Below are positions 52,073 to 60,653 of a DNA stretch of 64,000 nucleotides, piece by piece. Source of the stretch: Halobacillus kuroshimensis DSM 18393 (GTDB taxonomy: Bacteria; Bacillota; Bacilli; Bacillales; Halobacillaceae); assembly GCF_000425705.1 (NCBI RefSeq), contig NZ_AUDY01000008.1:310001-374000 (forward strand). Direction: 5' to 3'. Below the pieces are notes generated by a model. The model searched no databases, was not told the DNA's origin, and was given only the letters and a program-made list of their open reading frames with translations. Within the stretch, counting starts at the first letter, position 1, and every line of letters starts with the position of its first letter. A program made the translations under genes and the position numbers.

Positions 52073-53237
52073 AATGGTCATAATCAATGTGGATATCGTC
52101 TCTACTGACTGCACCATCACATCCGGCTCCGTCCGGATCCAAGAGGGGAAAATCGCTGAAGTTTCGACTGGGACACTGAAAAGCTCTGGAACGGTTGTTG
52201 ATGGGAAGGGCAGGAAGATGATGCCTGGGTTCATCGATGTACACATTCATGGTGCGGCTGGGCATGACGTGATGGATGCTACGCCGGAAGCTCTTCATGG
52301 GATGAGTGTACAGCTGCCGGGGGAAGGTACGACGAGCTTCCTTGCAACAACGATGACCCAGTCACGTGAAAACATAACGAATGCTATCAAAAACGCCGGG
52401 TCATTCATGGAATCTCAGGTTTCCGGAGAGGGGGCCGAAATGCTCGGCATCCATTTGGAAGGTCCGTTCATTTCTGAGAAAAAGGCTGGCGCCCAGCATC
52501 CGGATCACATTATCAAACCATCCGTCGAGTTGTTTCAAGAGTGGCAGCAGGAAAGCCGCGGTCACATCAAGCTTGTTACGGTTGCCCCTGAAACCGAGGG
52601 AGCCTCTGCTTTCATTGAAGAAGTAAGTCGGACAGGCGTCGTCTGCTCACTCGGTCACAGTGATGCCCGTTTCGATCAGGTAACAGAAGCCGTCGAAAAA
52701 GGAGCGCGTCATGTGACGCATTTGTATAACCAGATGAGTGGCCTGCATCACCGTGAGCCGGGTCTTGTTGGGGCGGCCTTCATGAACGATCATCTCCTTG
52801 TAGAAATGATTGTCGATCATATTCATGTCCATCCCGATGCCGTCAAATTGGCTTATCAAAATATCGGAAGCGGACGGTCAATTTTGATCACTGACGCGAT
52901 GCGTGCCAAATGTCTTCCGCCGGGGACGTATGATCTCGGCGGGCAGGATGTTTTTGTAGAAAACAATGAAGCCAGGTTGTCCGATGGAACCCTTGCCGGC
53001 AGCATTTTAACGTTGGAGGAAGCCGCTAAAAAGATGAAACAGGACGCTGGATTGTCATGGCAGGAACTGGTCAGTATCACTTCTTGGAACGCCGCCGTCC
53101 AGCTGGGTCTCGAAAACCGTAAGGGGAGCATTGAACAAGGAAAGGATGCGGACCTTGTGCTGGTGGATGAGCAAGGGAATGTCACCCTTACGATGTGCAG
53201 AGGAACGATCAGCTACAACGCAGAGGAGGGGCTGTAA
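52065..53237 (+). CDS. nagA: N-acetylglucosamine-6-phosphate deacetylase
   Basis: 390 residues. Removes the acetyl group of GlcNAc-6-phosphate to give glucosamine-6-phosphate. Amidohydrolase fold with HIHG near residue 59 (DVHIHG), HLEGPF, GHSDA and TDAM, which provide the metal ligands and catalytic Asp. It overlaps nagE by eight bases and nagB by one, so it should be coupled. GGAGGG precedes the ATG. Confidence 0.95.
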   Translation: MNEMVIINVDIVSTDCTITSGSVRIQEGKIAEVSTGTLKSSGTVVDGKGRKMMPGFIDVHIHGAAGHDVMDATPEALHGMSVQLPGEGTTSFLATTMTQSRENITNAIKNAGSFMESQVSGEGAEMLGIHLEGPFISEKKAGAQHPDHIIKPSVELFQEWQQESRGHIKLVTVAPETEGASAFIEEVSRTGVVCSLGHSDARFDQVTEAVEKGARHVTHLYNQMSGLHHREPGLVGAAFMNDHLLVEMIVDHIHVHPDAVKLAYQNIGSGRSILITDAMRAKCLPPGTYDLGGQDVFVENNEARLSDGTLAGSILTLEEAAKKMKQDAGLSWQELVSITSWNAAVQLGLENRKGSIEQGKDADLVLVDEQGNVTLTMCRGTISYNAEEGL

Positions 53238-53974
53238 TGGAAATCATCGTTACGAACAACTATGAGGAACTCAGTAGAAAAGCGGGAGAGATCATCGACA
53301 GCCAGCTGAAGAAAGACCCTGCTTCTGTGCTCGGTTTAGCTACAGGCAGCACCCCCCTTGGAACGTACAAGGAGCTTGTAATGAGTTATGAAAAAGGGGA
53401 GACGGACTACAGCTTTGTATCTACATTAAATCTGGATGAATATGTCGGCTTGAGTCCGGACCACCATCAAAGCTACCGTCACTTTATGAACGAACATCTC
53501 TTTGACCAGATTAACATTCAGATAGGAAATACCTACATTCCTGATGGCAAAGCAGATAACCTGGCTGAGGAATGTGAGCGTTATGAGCAGGTGATTGATG
53601 AGATCGGCCCGCCGGACCTGCAGCTGCTTGGTATCGGGGAAAACGGCCATATCGGTTTCAATGAGCCGGGAACGTCATTTGAGAGCGACACCCATGTGGT
53701 GGAATTGACTCCTTCTACGCGTCAGGCGAATGCCCGCTTTTTTGATACAATGGAGGAAGTACCGACGCATGCGGTTACGATGGGGATTCAATCCATTCAC
53801 AAAAGTAAAAAAATCATTCTTCTGGCCTCCGGAAAGCGCAAGGCTGAAGCTACCCGTCAGCTGATTTACGGAGAGAGGGATGAGCAGTTTCCGGCTTCCT
53901 CCTTAAAGGAGCACCGGGATTTGACGCTGATCGTCGACCGTGAGGCTTATGCGTTAGTAAACGAGAAAGGGTGA
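53237..53974 (+). CDS. nagB: Glucosamine-6-phosphate deaminase
   Basis: 245 residues. Converts glucosamine-6-phosphate to fructose-6-phosphate and ammonia. LATGSTPLGTYK near residue 38 holds the phosphate loop, TLNLDEYVG the Asp of the active site, and LGIGENGHIGFNEPG the catalytic block. The ATG overlaps the last base of nagA (TAATG). GAGGAGGGG precedes it. Confidence 0.95.
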   Translation: MEIIVTNNYEELSRKAGEIIDSQLKKDPASVLGLATGSTPLGTYKELVMSYEKGETDYSFVSTLNLDEYVGLSPDHHQSYRHFMNEHLFDQINIQIGNTYIPDGKADNLAEECERYEQVIDEIGPPDLQLLGIGENGHIGFNEPGTSFESDTHVVELTPSTRQANARFFDTMEEVPTHAVTMGIQSIHKSKKIILLASGKRKAEATRQLIYGERDEQFPASSLKEHRDLTLIVDREAYALVNEKG

Positions 53975-53980
53975 GCGATT

Positions 53981-54703
53981 GTGCTGAAAAAGAATCATCC
54001 GCTCCCGATGTATTATCAAATCGAAGAGTTTTTAAAGCTGGAAATCAATGAAGGAGCGTTCCATCCGGGAGATATGATCCCTTCGGAAAGAGAGTTGTCG
54101 GAACGCTTTCAAGTCAGCCGGATGACCGTTAGACAGGCGGTATCCAACATGGTAAATGACGGCATTCTGTATAGGGAAAAAGGAAGAGGAACGTTCGTCG
54201 CAGAAAAGAAAATTGAACAGCCTCTGAAAGGGCTGACAAGCTTTACCGAGGATATGAAGCTGCGCGGCATGAGTTCATCCAGCCGTCTTTTATCGTTTGA
54301 TGTGATGCAGGCCCCTCAGGACATCGCCTCTAAATTGAACCTGGAAGATGACGGGGATGTATATGCCGTCAAACGTATCCGATTCGCTGAAAAGCAGGCG
54401 ATGGCAGTAGAAACTTCTTTTCTTCCTGTTTCTCTGCTTCCGGATCTTACGGAGGAAATCGTCCATGGATCGATGTATGAGTATTTGGAGAACGTACTTG
54501 ATCTTAGAATCAGTCATGCGCGTCAGGAGATTGAAGCTCGTGCGGCGGATGAAAAAGAGAGTGAAGATCTTCAAATTGAAGCGCACTCGCCTGTCCTCCA
54601 TATTGAGCGGTGCAGTTACCTTGATAACAGAGTTCCGTTCGAAGTTGTCAAATCCACCTACAGGGCGGATCGCTATAAGTTCATTAGTGATATTGAGCGG
54701 TAA
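53981..54703 (+). CDS. nagR: GntR-family regulator, NagR type
   Basis: 240 residues. Winged helix (about 10-72: PMYYQIEEFLKLEINEGAFHPG, then SERELSERFQVSRMTVRQAV) and a UTRA effector domain (about 90-235) that usually binds GlcN-6-P or GlcNAc-6-P. Seven bases after nagB, GTG start. The operator at 50060-50075 is its likely target, so it should repress the operon until the aminosugar phosphate appears. Confidence 0.92.
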   Translation: MLKKNHPLPMYYQIEEFLKLEINEGAFHPGDMIPSERELSERFQVSRMTVRQAVSNMVNDGILYREKGRGTFVAEKKIEQPLKGLTSFTEDMKLRGMSSSSRLLSFDVMQAPQDIASKLNLEDDGDVYAVKRIRFAEKQAMAVETSFLPVSLLPDLTEEIVHGSMYEYLENVLDLRISHARQEIEARAADEKESEDLQIEAHSPVLHIERCSYLDNRVPFEVVKSTYRADRYKFISDIER

Positions 54704-54713
54704 GGAGGATGTC

Positions 54714-55427
54714 ATGAGTTATTTAATGGATGTGACCCGCCGTCTTCAAGCATTGGCAGGGAGCCAGTCAGAGGCTTTTGAGGTCATCAGTCGTCGATAT
54801 GCGGAAGTAATCAGCAGGGGCGGCGTGATTCATATGTTCGGCTGTGGGCATTCCAGTTTGATTGCCCAGGAAGCGTATTACAGGGCTGGAGGTCTGGTTC
54901 CAGTCCGTCCAATCATGATTGAACCTCTTATGCTTCATCAGGGAGCTGCCATGGCCAGTCGCAATGAGAGGACCCCCGGGTTTGTCCATCCTTATTTAGA
55001 AAAGGAAGACGTGAAGCCTGAAGATGCGGTACTGGTCATTTCCACCTCAGGCCGAAATCCAGCTCCAGTGGAAGCAGCGGAGTTTTTCAAGGAGATGGGT
55101 GTGTATACGACAGCTCTGACATCGCTCCGCTATGCTGACTCCCAGCCTTCCCGGATGGATTCAGGGAAACGGCTGGAAGATGTGGCTGAGAACGTCATTG
55201 ATATGGAAGTTCCCGTCGGTGACGCAGTCATGAAAGGGAAGGGAACTGATTATTCCCCCGTATCCACGGTACTTGGAACGGCCATCATCCACGAACTTTT
55301 GACCCGCACCATTCAGCACTTGGAGAGGAGCGGTAACGAAGTGCCGATATTCAAAAGTGGTAATGTGGATGGCTCTGACGAACATAACCAAAGAATGATG
55401 GAGCATTATACACGGATTCGTTTTTAA
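54714..55427 (+). CDS. SIS-domain protein (UPF0309 type)
   Basis: 237 residues with a sugar isomerase (SIS) fold: VIHMFGCGHSSLIAQEAYYRAGG near residue 38 and VISTSGRNPAPVEAAEF near residue 108, the phosphosugar-binding serines. It could isomerise or bind an aminosugar phosphate. AAGGAGG precedes the ATG at 54714, ten bases after nagR. The frame upstream is open by chance inside nagR. Its place in the operon suggests a role in GlcNAc-derived sugar use. Confidence 0.85.
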   Translation: MSYLMDVTRRLQALAGSQSEAFEVISRRYAEVISRGGVIHMFGCGHSSLIAQEAYYRAGGLVPVRPIMIEPLMLHQGAAMASRNERTPGFVHPYLEKEDVKPEDAVLVISTSGRNPAPVEAAEFFKEMGVYTTALTSLRYADSQPSRMDSGKRLEDVAENVIDMEVPVGDAVMKGKGTDYSPVSTVLGTAIIHELLTRTIQHLERSGNEVPIFKSGNVDGSDEHNQRMMEHYTRIRF

Positions 55428-55477
55428 CGTGAAGGCACGTTTTAAGTATGCATGGCGGTTCGTGGAATAGTGAAATC

Positions 55478-55525
55478 AAAAACCCCGTCCGGTGAACAGG
55501 TTTCGTTCACCGGACGGGGTTTTTT
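55478..55525 (+). terminator. Terminator of the nag operon
   Basis: A long stem AACCCCGTCCGGTGAAC/GTTCACCGGACGGGGTT with six T after it; it can also serve the redoxin gene on the minus strand. Confidence 0.95.
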
Positions 55526-55527
55526 GT

Positions 55528-56034
55528 TCAGTTTTTTAAGTTGCTGCGGATATACTGGATGATTTTTCTCAGTTCTGTCGGTGCCGGGCGGCCGAACGGA
55601 CTCGTCTGTCTCTGCTGGTACAACACCCGTCCCTCAGCGTCGGTCAGAAAGTAGGCCGGATCTCCGTGCGTGCCGTGATCCTCATAAGGCGCATTTTCAT
55701 CGTGGAAGTGCACCTGGTAGTCTTTTAAAAACTGGAAGTTCGTATCATTCAGCACAGGAAAACTGAATTGATGTTCCTGCTGCATTTTTTCAAGATCGGC
55801 TTGTTCATCGTGGGTAACTGTAATCAGGTGGATCTTTTTATCGTTAAAGTATCCCTGGTCCTTTTCCAGCTGGTCAAGCTCATTCATGCAGGCAGGGCAC
55901 CACGATCCTCGGAAAAATATAATCAAATGCCAGTGATCCTCTTCATGGCTTTTTAAATCCTCATAAAAACAGAATTCCCCGCCGGTAATTTTCGGAAGGG
56001 TAAAATCAGGTGCTTTTTCATTCAATGTAAACAT
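55528..56034 (-). CDS. Redoxin/peroxiredoxin-like protein
   Basis: 168 residues, thioredoxin fold of the AhpC-TSA/redoxin type. WCPAC gives Cys46 and Cys49 of a CxxC active site, placed after FTLPKITGGEFCFYEDL. It probably reduces peroxides or disulfides in the cytoplasm; there is no signal peptide. The start at 56034 follows AAGGAGTG on the minus strand; the open frame to 56094 is unlikely to be translated. Confidence 0.85.
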   Translation of the reverse strand: MFTLNEKAPDFTLPKITGGEFCFYEDLKSHEEDHWHLIIFFRGSWCPACMNELDQLEKDQGYFNDKKIHLITVTHDEQADLEKMQQEHQFSFPVLNDTNFQFLKDYQVHFHDENAPYEDHGTHGDPAYFLTDAEGRVLYQQRQTSPFGRPAPTELRKIIQYIRSNLKN

Positions 56035-56104
56035 CCAAACACACTCCTTTATCCATACTTCTTTTCTAAAATGCCCACAATCAAATGTAAACATGTGTGA
56101 AGTT

Positions 56105-56124
56105 TTTGTAATTTACCTTACAAA
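56105..56124. promoter_or_regulatory. Inverted repeat overlapping a promoter, possible redox operator
   Basis: TTTGTAA-6-TTACAAA, a perfect 7+7 repeat, lies between the divergent redoxin and FMN-reductase genes. It overlaps the -35 of a plus-strand promoter (TTACAA-17-TAAAAT, 56118-56146). The form resembles MarR/HxlR-type operators such as those of YodB-like redox sensors. Confidence 0.5.
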
Positions 56125-56198
56125 TTGGAAAAAGCAGGATTAAAATAAAGTCAGAAGGGAATGAACATTCAATATACTTAAGAGGAGGGTTTGACACG

Positions 56199-56831
56199 AT
56201 GACAGGTTTGAAAGCGCTGCTCTTGAACTGTAGTTTAAAGAAAACATCGGAGGAGACATCCCATACCGAAGCACTCGGGCGGGAGGTTCTCGATATCCTG
56301 GAAAACGAAGGGGTACATACGGAAACCGTCCGTCTGGCGGATTATCATATTCCAAACGGCGTGGCGAAGGACCTCGGGGACGGAGATGAGTGGCCGGAGA
56401 TTTTTGAAAAGGTCAAAGAAGCGGACATCCTTCTGATCGGAACACCGCTTTGGCTCGGGGAGAAAAGCAGCATCGCAAGTGTGGCGATGGAACGTTTGTA
56501 TGGAAGCAGCAGTGAAACGAATGAAAAAGGACAGGCGGTCTACTACAACAAAGTCGGAGGCGTCGTCATTACTGGGAACGAAGATGGAGCCAAGCACGCC
56601 GCTGCCTCTATGATTTACGGCCTTTCCCATATAGGTTTCGTCATTCCTCCGAATGTGGATGCCTACTGGGTCGGAGAAGCCGGTCCCGGCGCGTCTTATC
56701 TGGATGAAGGCGGCGGACAGGAGAATGAGTTTACAAAAGGTCATGTGAAGATGCTTGCCTACAATACGCTGCACCTGGCCCGTATTTTTAAGAAAAATCC
56801 TATCCCTGCTGTTGGCAATACCACAGAGTAA
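56199..56831 (+). CDS. NAD(P)H-dependent FMN reductase / flavodoxin-like protein
   Basis: 210 residues. Flavodoxin-like fold: LLLNCSLKKTSEETSHT near residue 7 is the phosphate-binding loop for FMN, and LIGTPLWLGEKSSIAS near 73 the isoalloxazine loop. Enzymes of this group reduce flavins or quinones. GAGGAGGG precedes the ATG. Short spacing to egtB (13 bases) indicates one transcript. Confidence 0.85.
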   Translation: MTGLKALLLNCSLKKTSEETSHTEALGREVLDILENEGVHTETVRLADYHIPNGVAKDLGDGDEWPEIFEKVKEADILLIGTPLWLGEKSSIASVAMERLYGSSSETNEKGQAVYYNKVGGVVITGNEDGAKHAAASMIYGLSHIGFVIPPNVDAYWVGEAGPGASYLDEGGGQENEFTKGHVKMLAYNTLHLARIFKKNPIPAVGNTTE

Positions 56832-56844
56832 AAGGAGCTGCTAT

Positions 56845-58095
56845 ATGGAAACGACCCATCAAAGTGTATTAAGTCTCTATACAGAAACGAGAACATTTAC
56901 GGAAAAGCTTGTTGAAACGCTGAAGACGGAAGACTTTGTTGTACAGGCGGCCAAGCATGTGAGTCCGACGAAATGGCACCTGGCGCATACAACCTGGTTT
57001 TTCGAGAAATTCATTTTGGAAGTGTACATTCCTGATTACCGGCATTATAACGAGGCTTTCTTATTCCTCTTCAACTCCTACTATGAAACCGTCGGAGAAT
57101 TCCACCCGCAGGAGAGGCGGGGTTTGATTACCCGCCCTACGGTGGAGGAAACGATGGATTACCGCCGTCATGTGGATCAGGAAATGAGCCGCCTGCTTGC
57201 TGAACGTGTCGGTGACGCAGATATTGACGGGCTTGTGGAAATTGGTCTGCAGCACGAGCAGCAGCACCAGGAGCTTATCTTAATGGACATCAAATACAAC
57301 TTTTCCTTTAACCCGCTTTATCCGGTATTCAAGGAGCAGGTGGATGCTTCCTATGGCCGTGCCCCTGAGCTTTCGTTCTTTGAATTCAAAGAAGGGGTAG
57401 CGGATATCGGTCATAACGGGGAGGGGTTTGCTTTTGATCATGAAGGGCCGCGGCACAAAACGTATCTTCATCCGTACCGCATTGCCAACAGGCCGGTAAC
57501 GAACGGGGAGTTCATTCAGTTTATGGAATCGGGTGGCTATGAACAGCCCGAGCACTGGCTTTCAGACGGCTGGGGAACGGTGAAGGAAAATCAGTGGAAA
57601 CATCCTCAGTACTGGGTGAACAAAGACGGGGAGTGGCACATGTTCACACTTTCCGGTCTGCAGAAAATCGATCTCGATGCTCCGGTCAGCCATGTGAGCT
57701 TTTACGAAGCCGACGCGTATGCGAGATGGTCCGGCCGCAGGCTTCCGACTGAACAGGAGTGGGAGCATGCCATGGAAAATCTTGAAGTGGATGGTCACTT
57801 TATGGAGCACGAACAGTATCAGCCGCATTCCATTTATAAGGGAGACGGAACGATGGAAAAGGCATACGGCGATGTATGGGAATGGACCCAGAGCCCATAC
57901 GTTCCCTACCCGGGAAATAAACCACTGGACGGGGCTCTAGGTGAATACAATGCCAAATTCATGGCGAATCAGCTCGTCCTCCGAGGAGGCGCCTGTGTCA
58001 CGCCGCAGTCCCATATCCGGGCGACGTACCGCAACTTTTTCCATCCGCAGATGCGCTGGCAGTTCAGCGGCTTCCGATTGGCGGAGGATGTATGA
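56845..58095 (+). CDS. egtB: Ergothioneine biosynthesis sulfoxide synthase EgtB
   Basis: 416 residues. Iron(II)-dependent enzyme joining trimethylhistidine (hercynine) and a thiol (gamma-glutamylcysteine or cysteine). N-terminal DinB-like domain with the iron ligands His48 (WHLAH), His137 and His141 (HEQQH), spaced as in known EgtB, then the FGE-sulfatase-like domain (about 190-415: GGYEQPEHWLSDGW, RWSGRRLPTEQEWEHAM, QFSGFRLA). AAAAGGAG precedes the ATG. Overlaps egtD by four bases. Confidence 0.95.
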   Translation: METTHQSVLSLYTETRTFTEKLVETLKTEDFVVQAAKHVSPTKWHLAHTTWFFEKFILEVYIPDYRHYNEAFLFLFNSYYETVGEFHPQERRGLITRPTVEETMDYRRHVDQEMSRLLAERVGDADIDGLVEIGLQHEQQHQELILMDIKYNFSFNPLYPVFKEQVDASYGRAPELSFFEFKEGVADIGHNGEGFAFDHEGPRHKTYLHPYRIANRPVTNGEFIQFMESGGYEQPEHWLSDGWGTVKENQWKHPQYWVNKDGEWHMFTLSGLQKIDLDAPVSHVSFYEADAYARWSGRRLPTEQEWEHAMENLEVDGHFMEHEQYQPHSIYKGDGTMEKAYGDVWEWTQSPYVPYPGNKPLDGALGEYNAKFMANQLVLRGGACVTPQSHIRATYRNFFHPQMRWQFSGFRLAEDV

Positions 58096-59024
58096 AGACG
58101 CATTTGAATGTAAAGGCGCCATCCAATATACTCAGCGGTCTTTTTGAAGAAAAGAAATGGATTTCCTCTAAATTTCTATACGATGAGCAGGGATCGCAGC
58201 TGTTTGAACAGATTACAGATCTGCCGGAGTATTACCAGACACGGACAGAAGCGCGGATTCTTCTGGAAAACCTGAGCACATGGAAATCAGTTTTCCATGA
58301 ACCATCCGCCTTGATTGAGCTGGGCAGCGGCAGCAGTAAAAAGACGAAAATTCTGCTGGATCATGTGAAGAACATTGAAAGCTATATCCCGATCGATATT
58401 TCTGAAGAATTTCTGGCGGATACGGTGACTCAGCTGCAGACATCCTATCCGGAGATTCACATTCAGGGCGTCAGTGCGGACTATACACAGCCGTTTACAC
58501 TCCCTGATTTGAAAGGGAAGAAGAAAGTCATATTCTTTCCAGGCTCCACGATCGGAAATTTTGAACCGGGGGAGGCAGAGCGTTTTCTCGGAAATATCCG
58601 AAGTCTCCTGGAACCCGGCGATGAGCTGATCCTCGGAGTTGATCGCAAAAAAGATGAAACGGTCATTGAAGCGGCCTATGATGATGCGGCAGGGGTGACC
58701 GCCGCGTTTAATAAAAATCTGATCACAAGGATTAATCGTGAGCATGAAGCGTCCATTGATGTGGAGAGTTTTTCCCATGTGGCTTTTTATAATTCAAGTG
58801 CCGGAAGGATTGAAATGCATCTGGAAAGCGTCAGGGATCAAGTTCTTTCCGTCGGAGGGCATACCATTGAAGTGAAGAAGCAGGAAAGAATCCATACAGA
58901 GAACTCCTATAAATACGATCCAGAAGACATCATCCAGCTGGGCAGATCGAGCGGATTTCTGCTTCAGCGTGTCGTATCAGATGAAAGAGAGTATTTCAGT
59001 GTCTGTCTGATGGAAGTGGTTTAG
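58092..59024 (+). CDS. egtD: L-histidine N-alpha-methyltransferase EgtD
   Basis: 310 residues. Trimethylates histidine to hercynine with SAM. The N-terminal LYDEQGSQLFEQITDLPEYYQTRTE and the SAM loop LIELGSGSSKKT (about 75-86) are family hallmarks, as is FFPGSTIGNFEPGEA. The ATG overlaps the egtB stop. With EgtB it makes the core of ergothioneine synthesis; the last lyase (EgtE) and EgtA/EgtC are not seen here. Confidence 0.95.
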   Translation: MKTHLNVKAPSNILSGLFEEKKWISSKFLYDEQGSQLFEQITDLPEYYQTRTEARILLENLSTWKSVFHEPSALIELGSGSSKKTKILLDHVKNIESYIPIDISEEFLADTVTQLQTSYPEIHIQGVSADYTQPFTLPDLKGKKKVIFFPGSTIGNFEPGEAERFLGNIRSLLEPGDELILGVDRKKDETVIEAAYDDAAGVTAAFNKNLITRINREHEASIDVESFSHVAFYNSSAGRIEMHLESVRDQVLSVGGHTIEVKKQERIHTENSYKYDPEDIIQLGRSSGFLLQRVVSDEREYFSVCLMEVV

Positions 59025-59095
59025 GAGGAAGGCCCGGACTCTTTTTAAGGGTCTGGATTTCCTTTTTCAAATAGAGTTAAGGGAGGAAGAGAAGG

Positions 59096-59554
59096 GTGAT
59101 TTTAATCAGTTCCTGTCTGGCTGGTATGAAAGTGCGCTATGATGGCACCGACTGCCTCCAGGAGAAAATTCAAAAGTTAATATTGGAAAAGAAAGCGGTT
59201 CCCGCCTGCCCGGAACTGCTGGGAGGGTTCATGGTCCCGCGTCCCCCGGCAGAGATTGTCGGCGGTGATGGGGAGGATGTGCTGAAAGGACGGGCCCGTG
59301 TAATGGAAAAGACAGGAAGCGATGTAACAGAGACGTACATAAGAGGCGCTTATTTGACATTGGAAACAGTAAGAGATCTGCAGATTGATACGGTGGTGTT
59401 GAAGGAGGGAAGCCCGTCCTGCGGCAGTACCCTCGTCTATGACGGCACGTTCAGCGGCAGGCAGGTTGCCGGAAAAGGGGTCACAGCGGCCCTGCTTGAA
59501 CGGAACGGCATTCAAGTGATGAGTGAGATCGATTTTATCCATACGTTGGTGTAA
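59096..59554 (+). CDS. DUF523 family protein
   Basis: 152 residues. Cys-containing family with SSCLAG.KVRYDG at the N-terminus, CPELLGGF.VPRPPAEI and GSPSCGST. Conserved cysteines suggest a metal or redox site. GTG start after GGAAGAGAAGG. Often found as a single-domain protein; function unknown. Terminator follows. Confidence 0.88.
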   Translation: MILISSCLAGMKVRYDGTDCLQEKIQKLILEKKAVPACPELLGGFMVPRPPAEIVGGDGEDVLKGRARVMEKTGSDVTETYIRGAYLTLETVRDLQIDTVVLKEGSPSCGSTLVYDGTFSGRQVAGKGVTAALLERNGIQVMSEIDFIHTLV

Positions 59555-59555
59555 A

Positions 59556-59578
59556 GAGCCCCCTCTTAGGGGGCTCTC
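59556..59578 (+). terminator. Terminator after the DUF523 gene
   Basis: The stem AGAGCCCCC/GGGGGCTCT is followed by a short pyrimidine run. Confidence 0.75.
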
Positions 59579-59621
59579 CTCATGTAGAAAAAGTATTTCT
59601 CCAAGAGTGAGTCTGCGATTG

Positions 59622-59730
59622 TCACGTTCCGCTTATCGGTGGACCTTCGGCTCGTGCTTTCCCGCAGGCGTAACCACCGAACCCTCCACTTGAACTCCCC
59701 TGATCCAATTTAGCTCGTCCACGGGAAGGG
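59622..59730. repeat. Dispersed palindromic repeat, copy C (rearranged)
   Basis: Contains GTTCCGCTTATCGGTGG fused directly to CTTCGGCTCGTGCTTTCCCG and CGCAGGCGTAACCACCGAAC, i.e. the outer right arm next to the left arm in reverse orientation, with the central hairpin missing there. A further stretch (GATCCAATTTAGCTCGTCC) matches the part after the hairpin. Confidence 0.55.
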
Positions 59731-59808
59731 AAAGGTCGCAGCTTCTGAAGGCACTGGAATAACAACAGGTCCTTCTAAAAGCTGAGAGCCCTTCTCATGG
59801 AACACTTT

Positions 59809-60042
59809 TTACTGGATGAATCCCGCAATAGAAGTAAACAGACAGAAAACAGAGACGGCATAGTATAATGAGGCGCGTCTTTTGGTTGTTTCTCTCTGTT
59901 CTTCAACACCAAGAATAACCATGAGAACGGCTAAACATGCGAGAGTGAAAGACAAAAGGTCTCCTGATGTACCTGACCATAATCCGTAGCCGGACATAAA
60001 GACGATTATGACGGACAGGAAGATTCGAATCTTTTTTAACAT
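59809..60042 (-). CDS. DUF3953-type small membrane protein
   Basis: 77 residues. Three helices (about 5-20, 29-45, 58-75) with LGVEEQRETTKR between the second and third; this fits DUF3953. ATAAGGAGC precedes the start on the minus strand. Function unknown. Confidence 0.7.
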   Translation of the reverse strand: MLKKIRIFLSVIIVFMSGYGLWSGTSGDLLSFTLACLAVLMVILGVEEQRETTKRRASLYYAVSVFCLFTSIAGFIQ

Positions 60043-60092
60043 ATGTATCCGCTCCTTATAAGTGGATGGTTCTCTTTCCTTACTGCCTTCCT

Positions 60093-60341
60093 TTAAAGGA
60101 CATAAAAAAACAGGGCAAGGCTGACAGCACTCAGGCCCAAGTTCAAGAAGGCATGCTTTTTCTGACGGATTAAATAATACCTCCAGCCGTCCAGCCCACT
60201 TTTCACGGCCCAGAACAGGATAAGAAGGGTGGCTGCGGTGTCGTTATTGGCAGAGCTGTCATCCAGCAGGTACCATCCAGCTGTGATCAAAAGCGCAGCG
60301 GGAAGGATGTTCCACGCAGAAAGGACCTTCAGTTGTGTCAT
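60093..60341 (-). CDS. 82-residue membrane protein
   Basis: Three helices (about 10-26, 36-48, 65-82) and the loop WRYYLIRQKKHAF. AGAGGAGG precedes the start. It lies 51 bases upstream (in minus-strand order) of the DUF3953 gene and is probably cotranscribed with it. No family recognised. Confidence 0.7.
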   Translation of the reverse strand: MTQLKVLSAWNILPAALLITAGWYLLDDSSANNDTAATLLILFWAVKSGLDGWRYYLIRQKKHAFLNLGLSAVSLALFFYVL

Positions 60342-60384
60342 TGATTTCCTCCTCTCCGAGCCATATTTTACCTGAGATGAGCAT

Positions 60385-60420
60385 AAAAAAACACCCGTCC
60401 TGAAAGAACGGGTGTTTTTA
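60385..60420. terminator. Bidirectional terminator
   Basis: The stem AAAACACCCGT..TG / A..ACGGGTGTTTTT is flanked by an A-run and a T-run. Confidence 0.85.
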
Positions 60421-60459
60421 GAATGGATAAAATGACCTGCCTTCCGTGCAGATAGCCAT

Positions 60460-60556
60460 TATCAGTGGATAACTGACTTGGAAAGGAAACCCTTTGATCC
60501 AGTGGATCTTCGGATTGTGTTTTCCCCGCAGGCGTCACCACCCAATGTTCTTCGTA
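60460..60556. repeat. Dispersed palindromic repeat, copy E (half element)
   Basis: Reverse orientation. It keeps the central hairpin (ACTTGGAAAG...CTTTGATCCAGT) and the left arm (GGATCTTCGG, CCCCGCAGGCGTCACCACC). The right arm is lost. Confidence 0.5.
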
Positions 60557-60653
60557 AGCGAAACAGATTCCGCAGAAAAAGAAGGGCTTCTAGAGAAAAC
60601 GATCTTTGATTTGCTCTAGAAAGTGTTGCCGCTGTGTCTGGAAGACATTCATG

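Larger units (their letters stand above)
60342..60653. other. Intergenic region with terminator and repeat copy E
   Basis: No gene found. Holds the terminator at 60385-60420 and repeat copy E. Confidence 0.6.

Noticed and set aside
54465-54713. Longer N-terminus for the SIS-domain protein
   Set aside because: It lies inside nagR in another frame; the ATG at 54714 has an excellent ribosome binding site.
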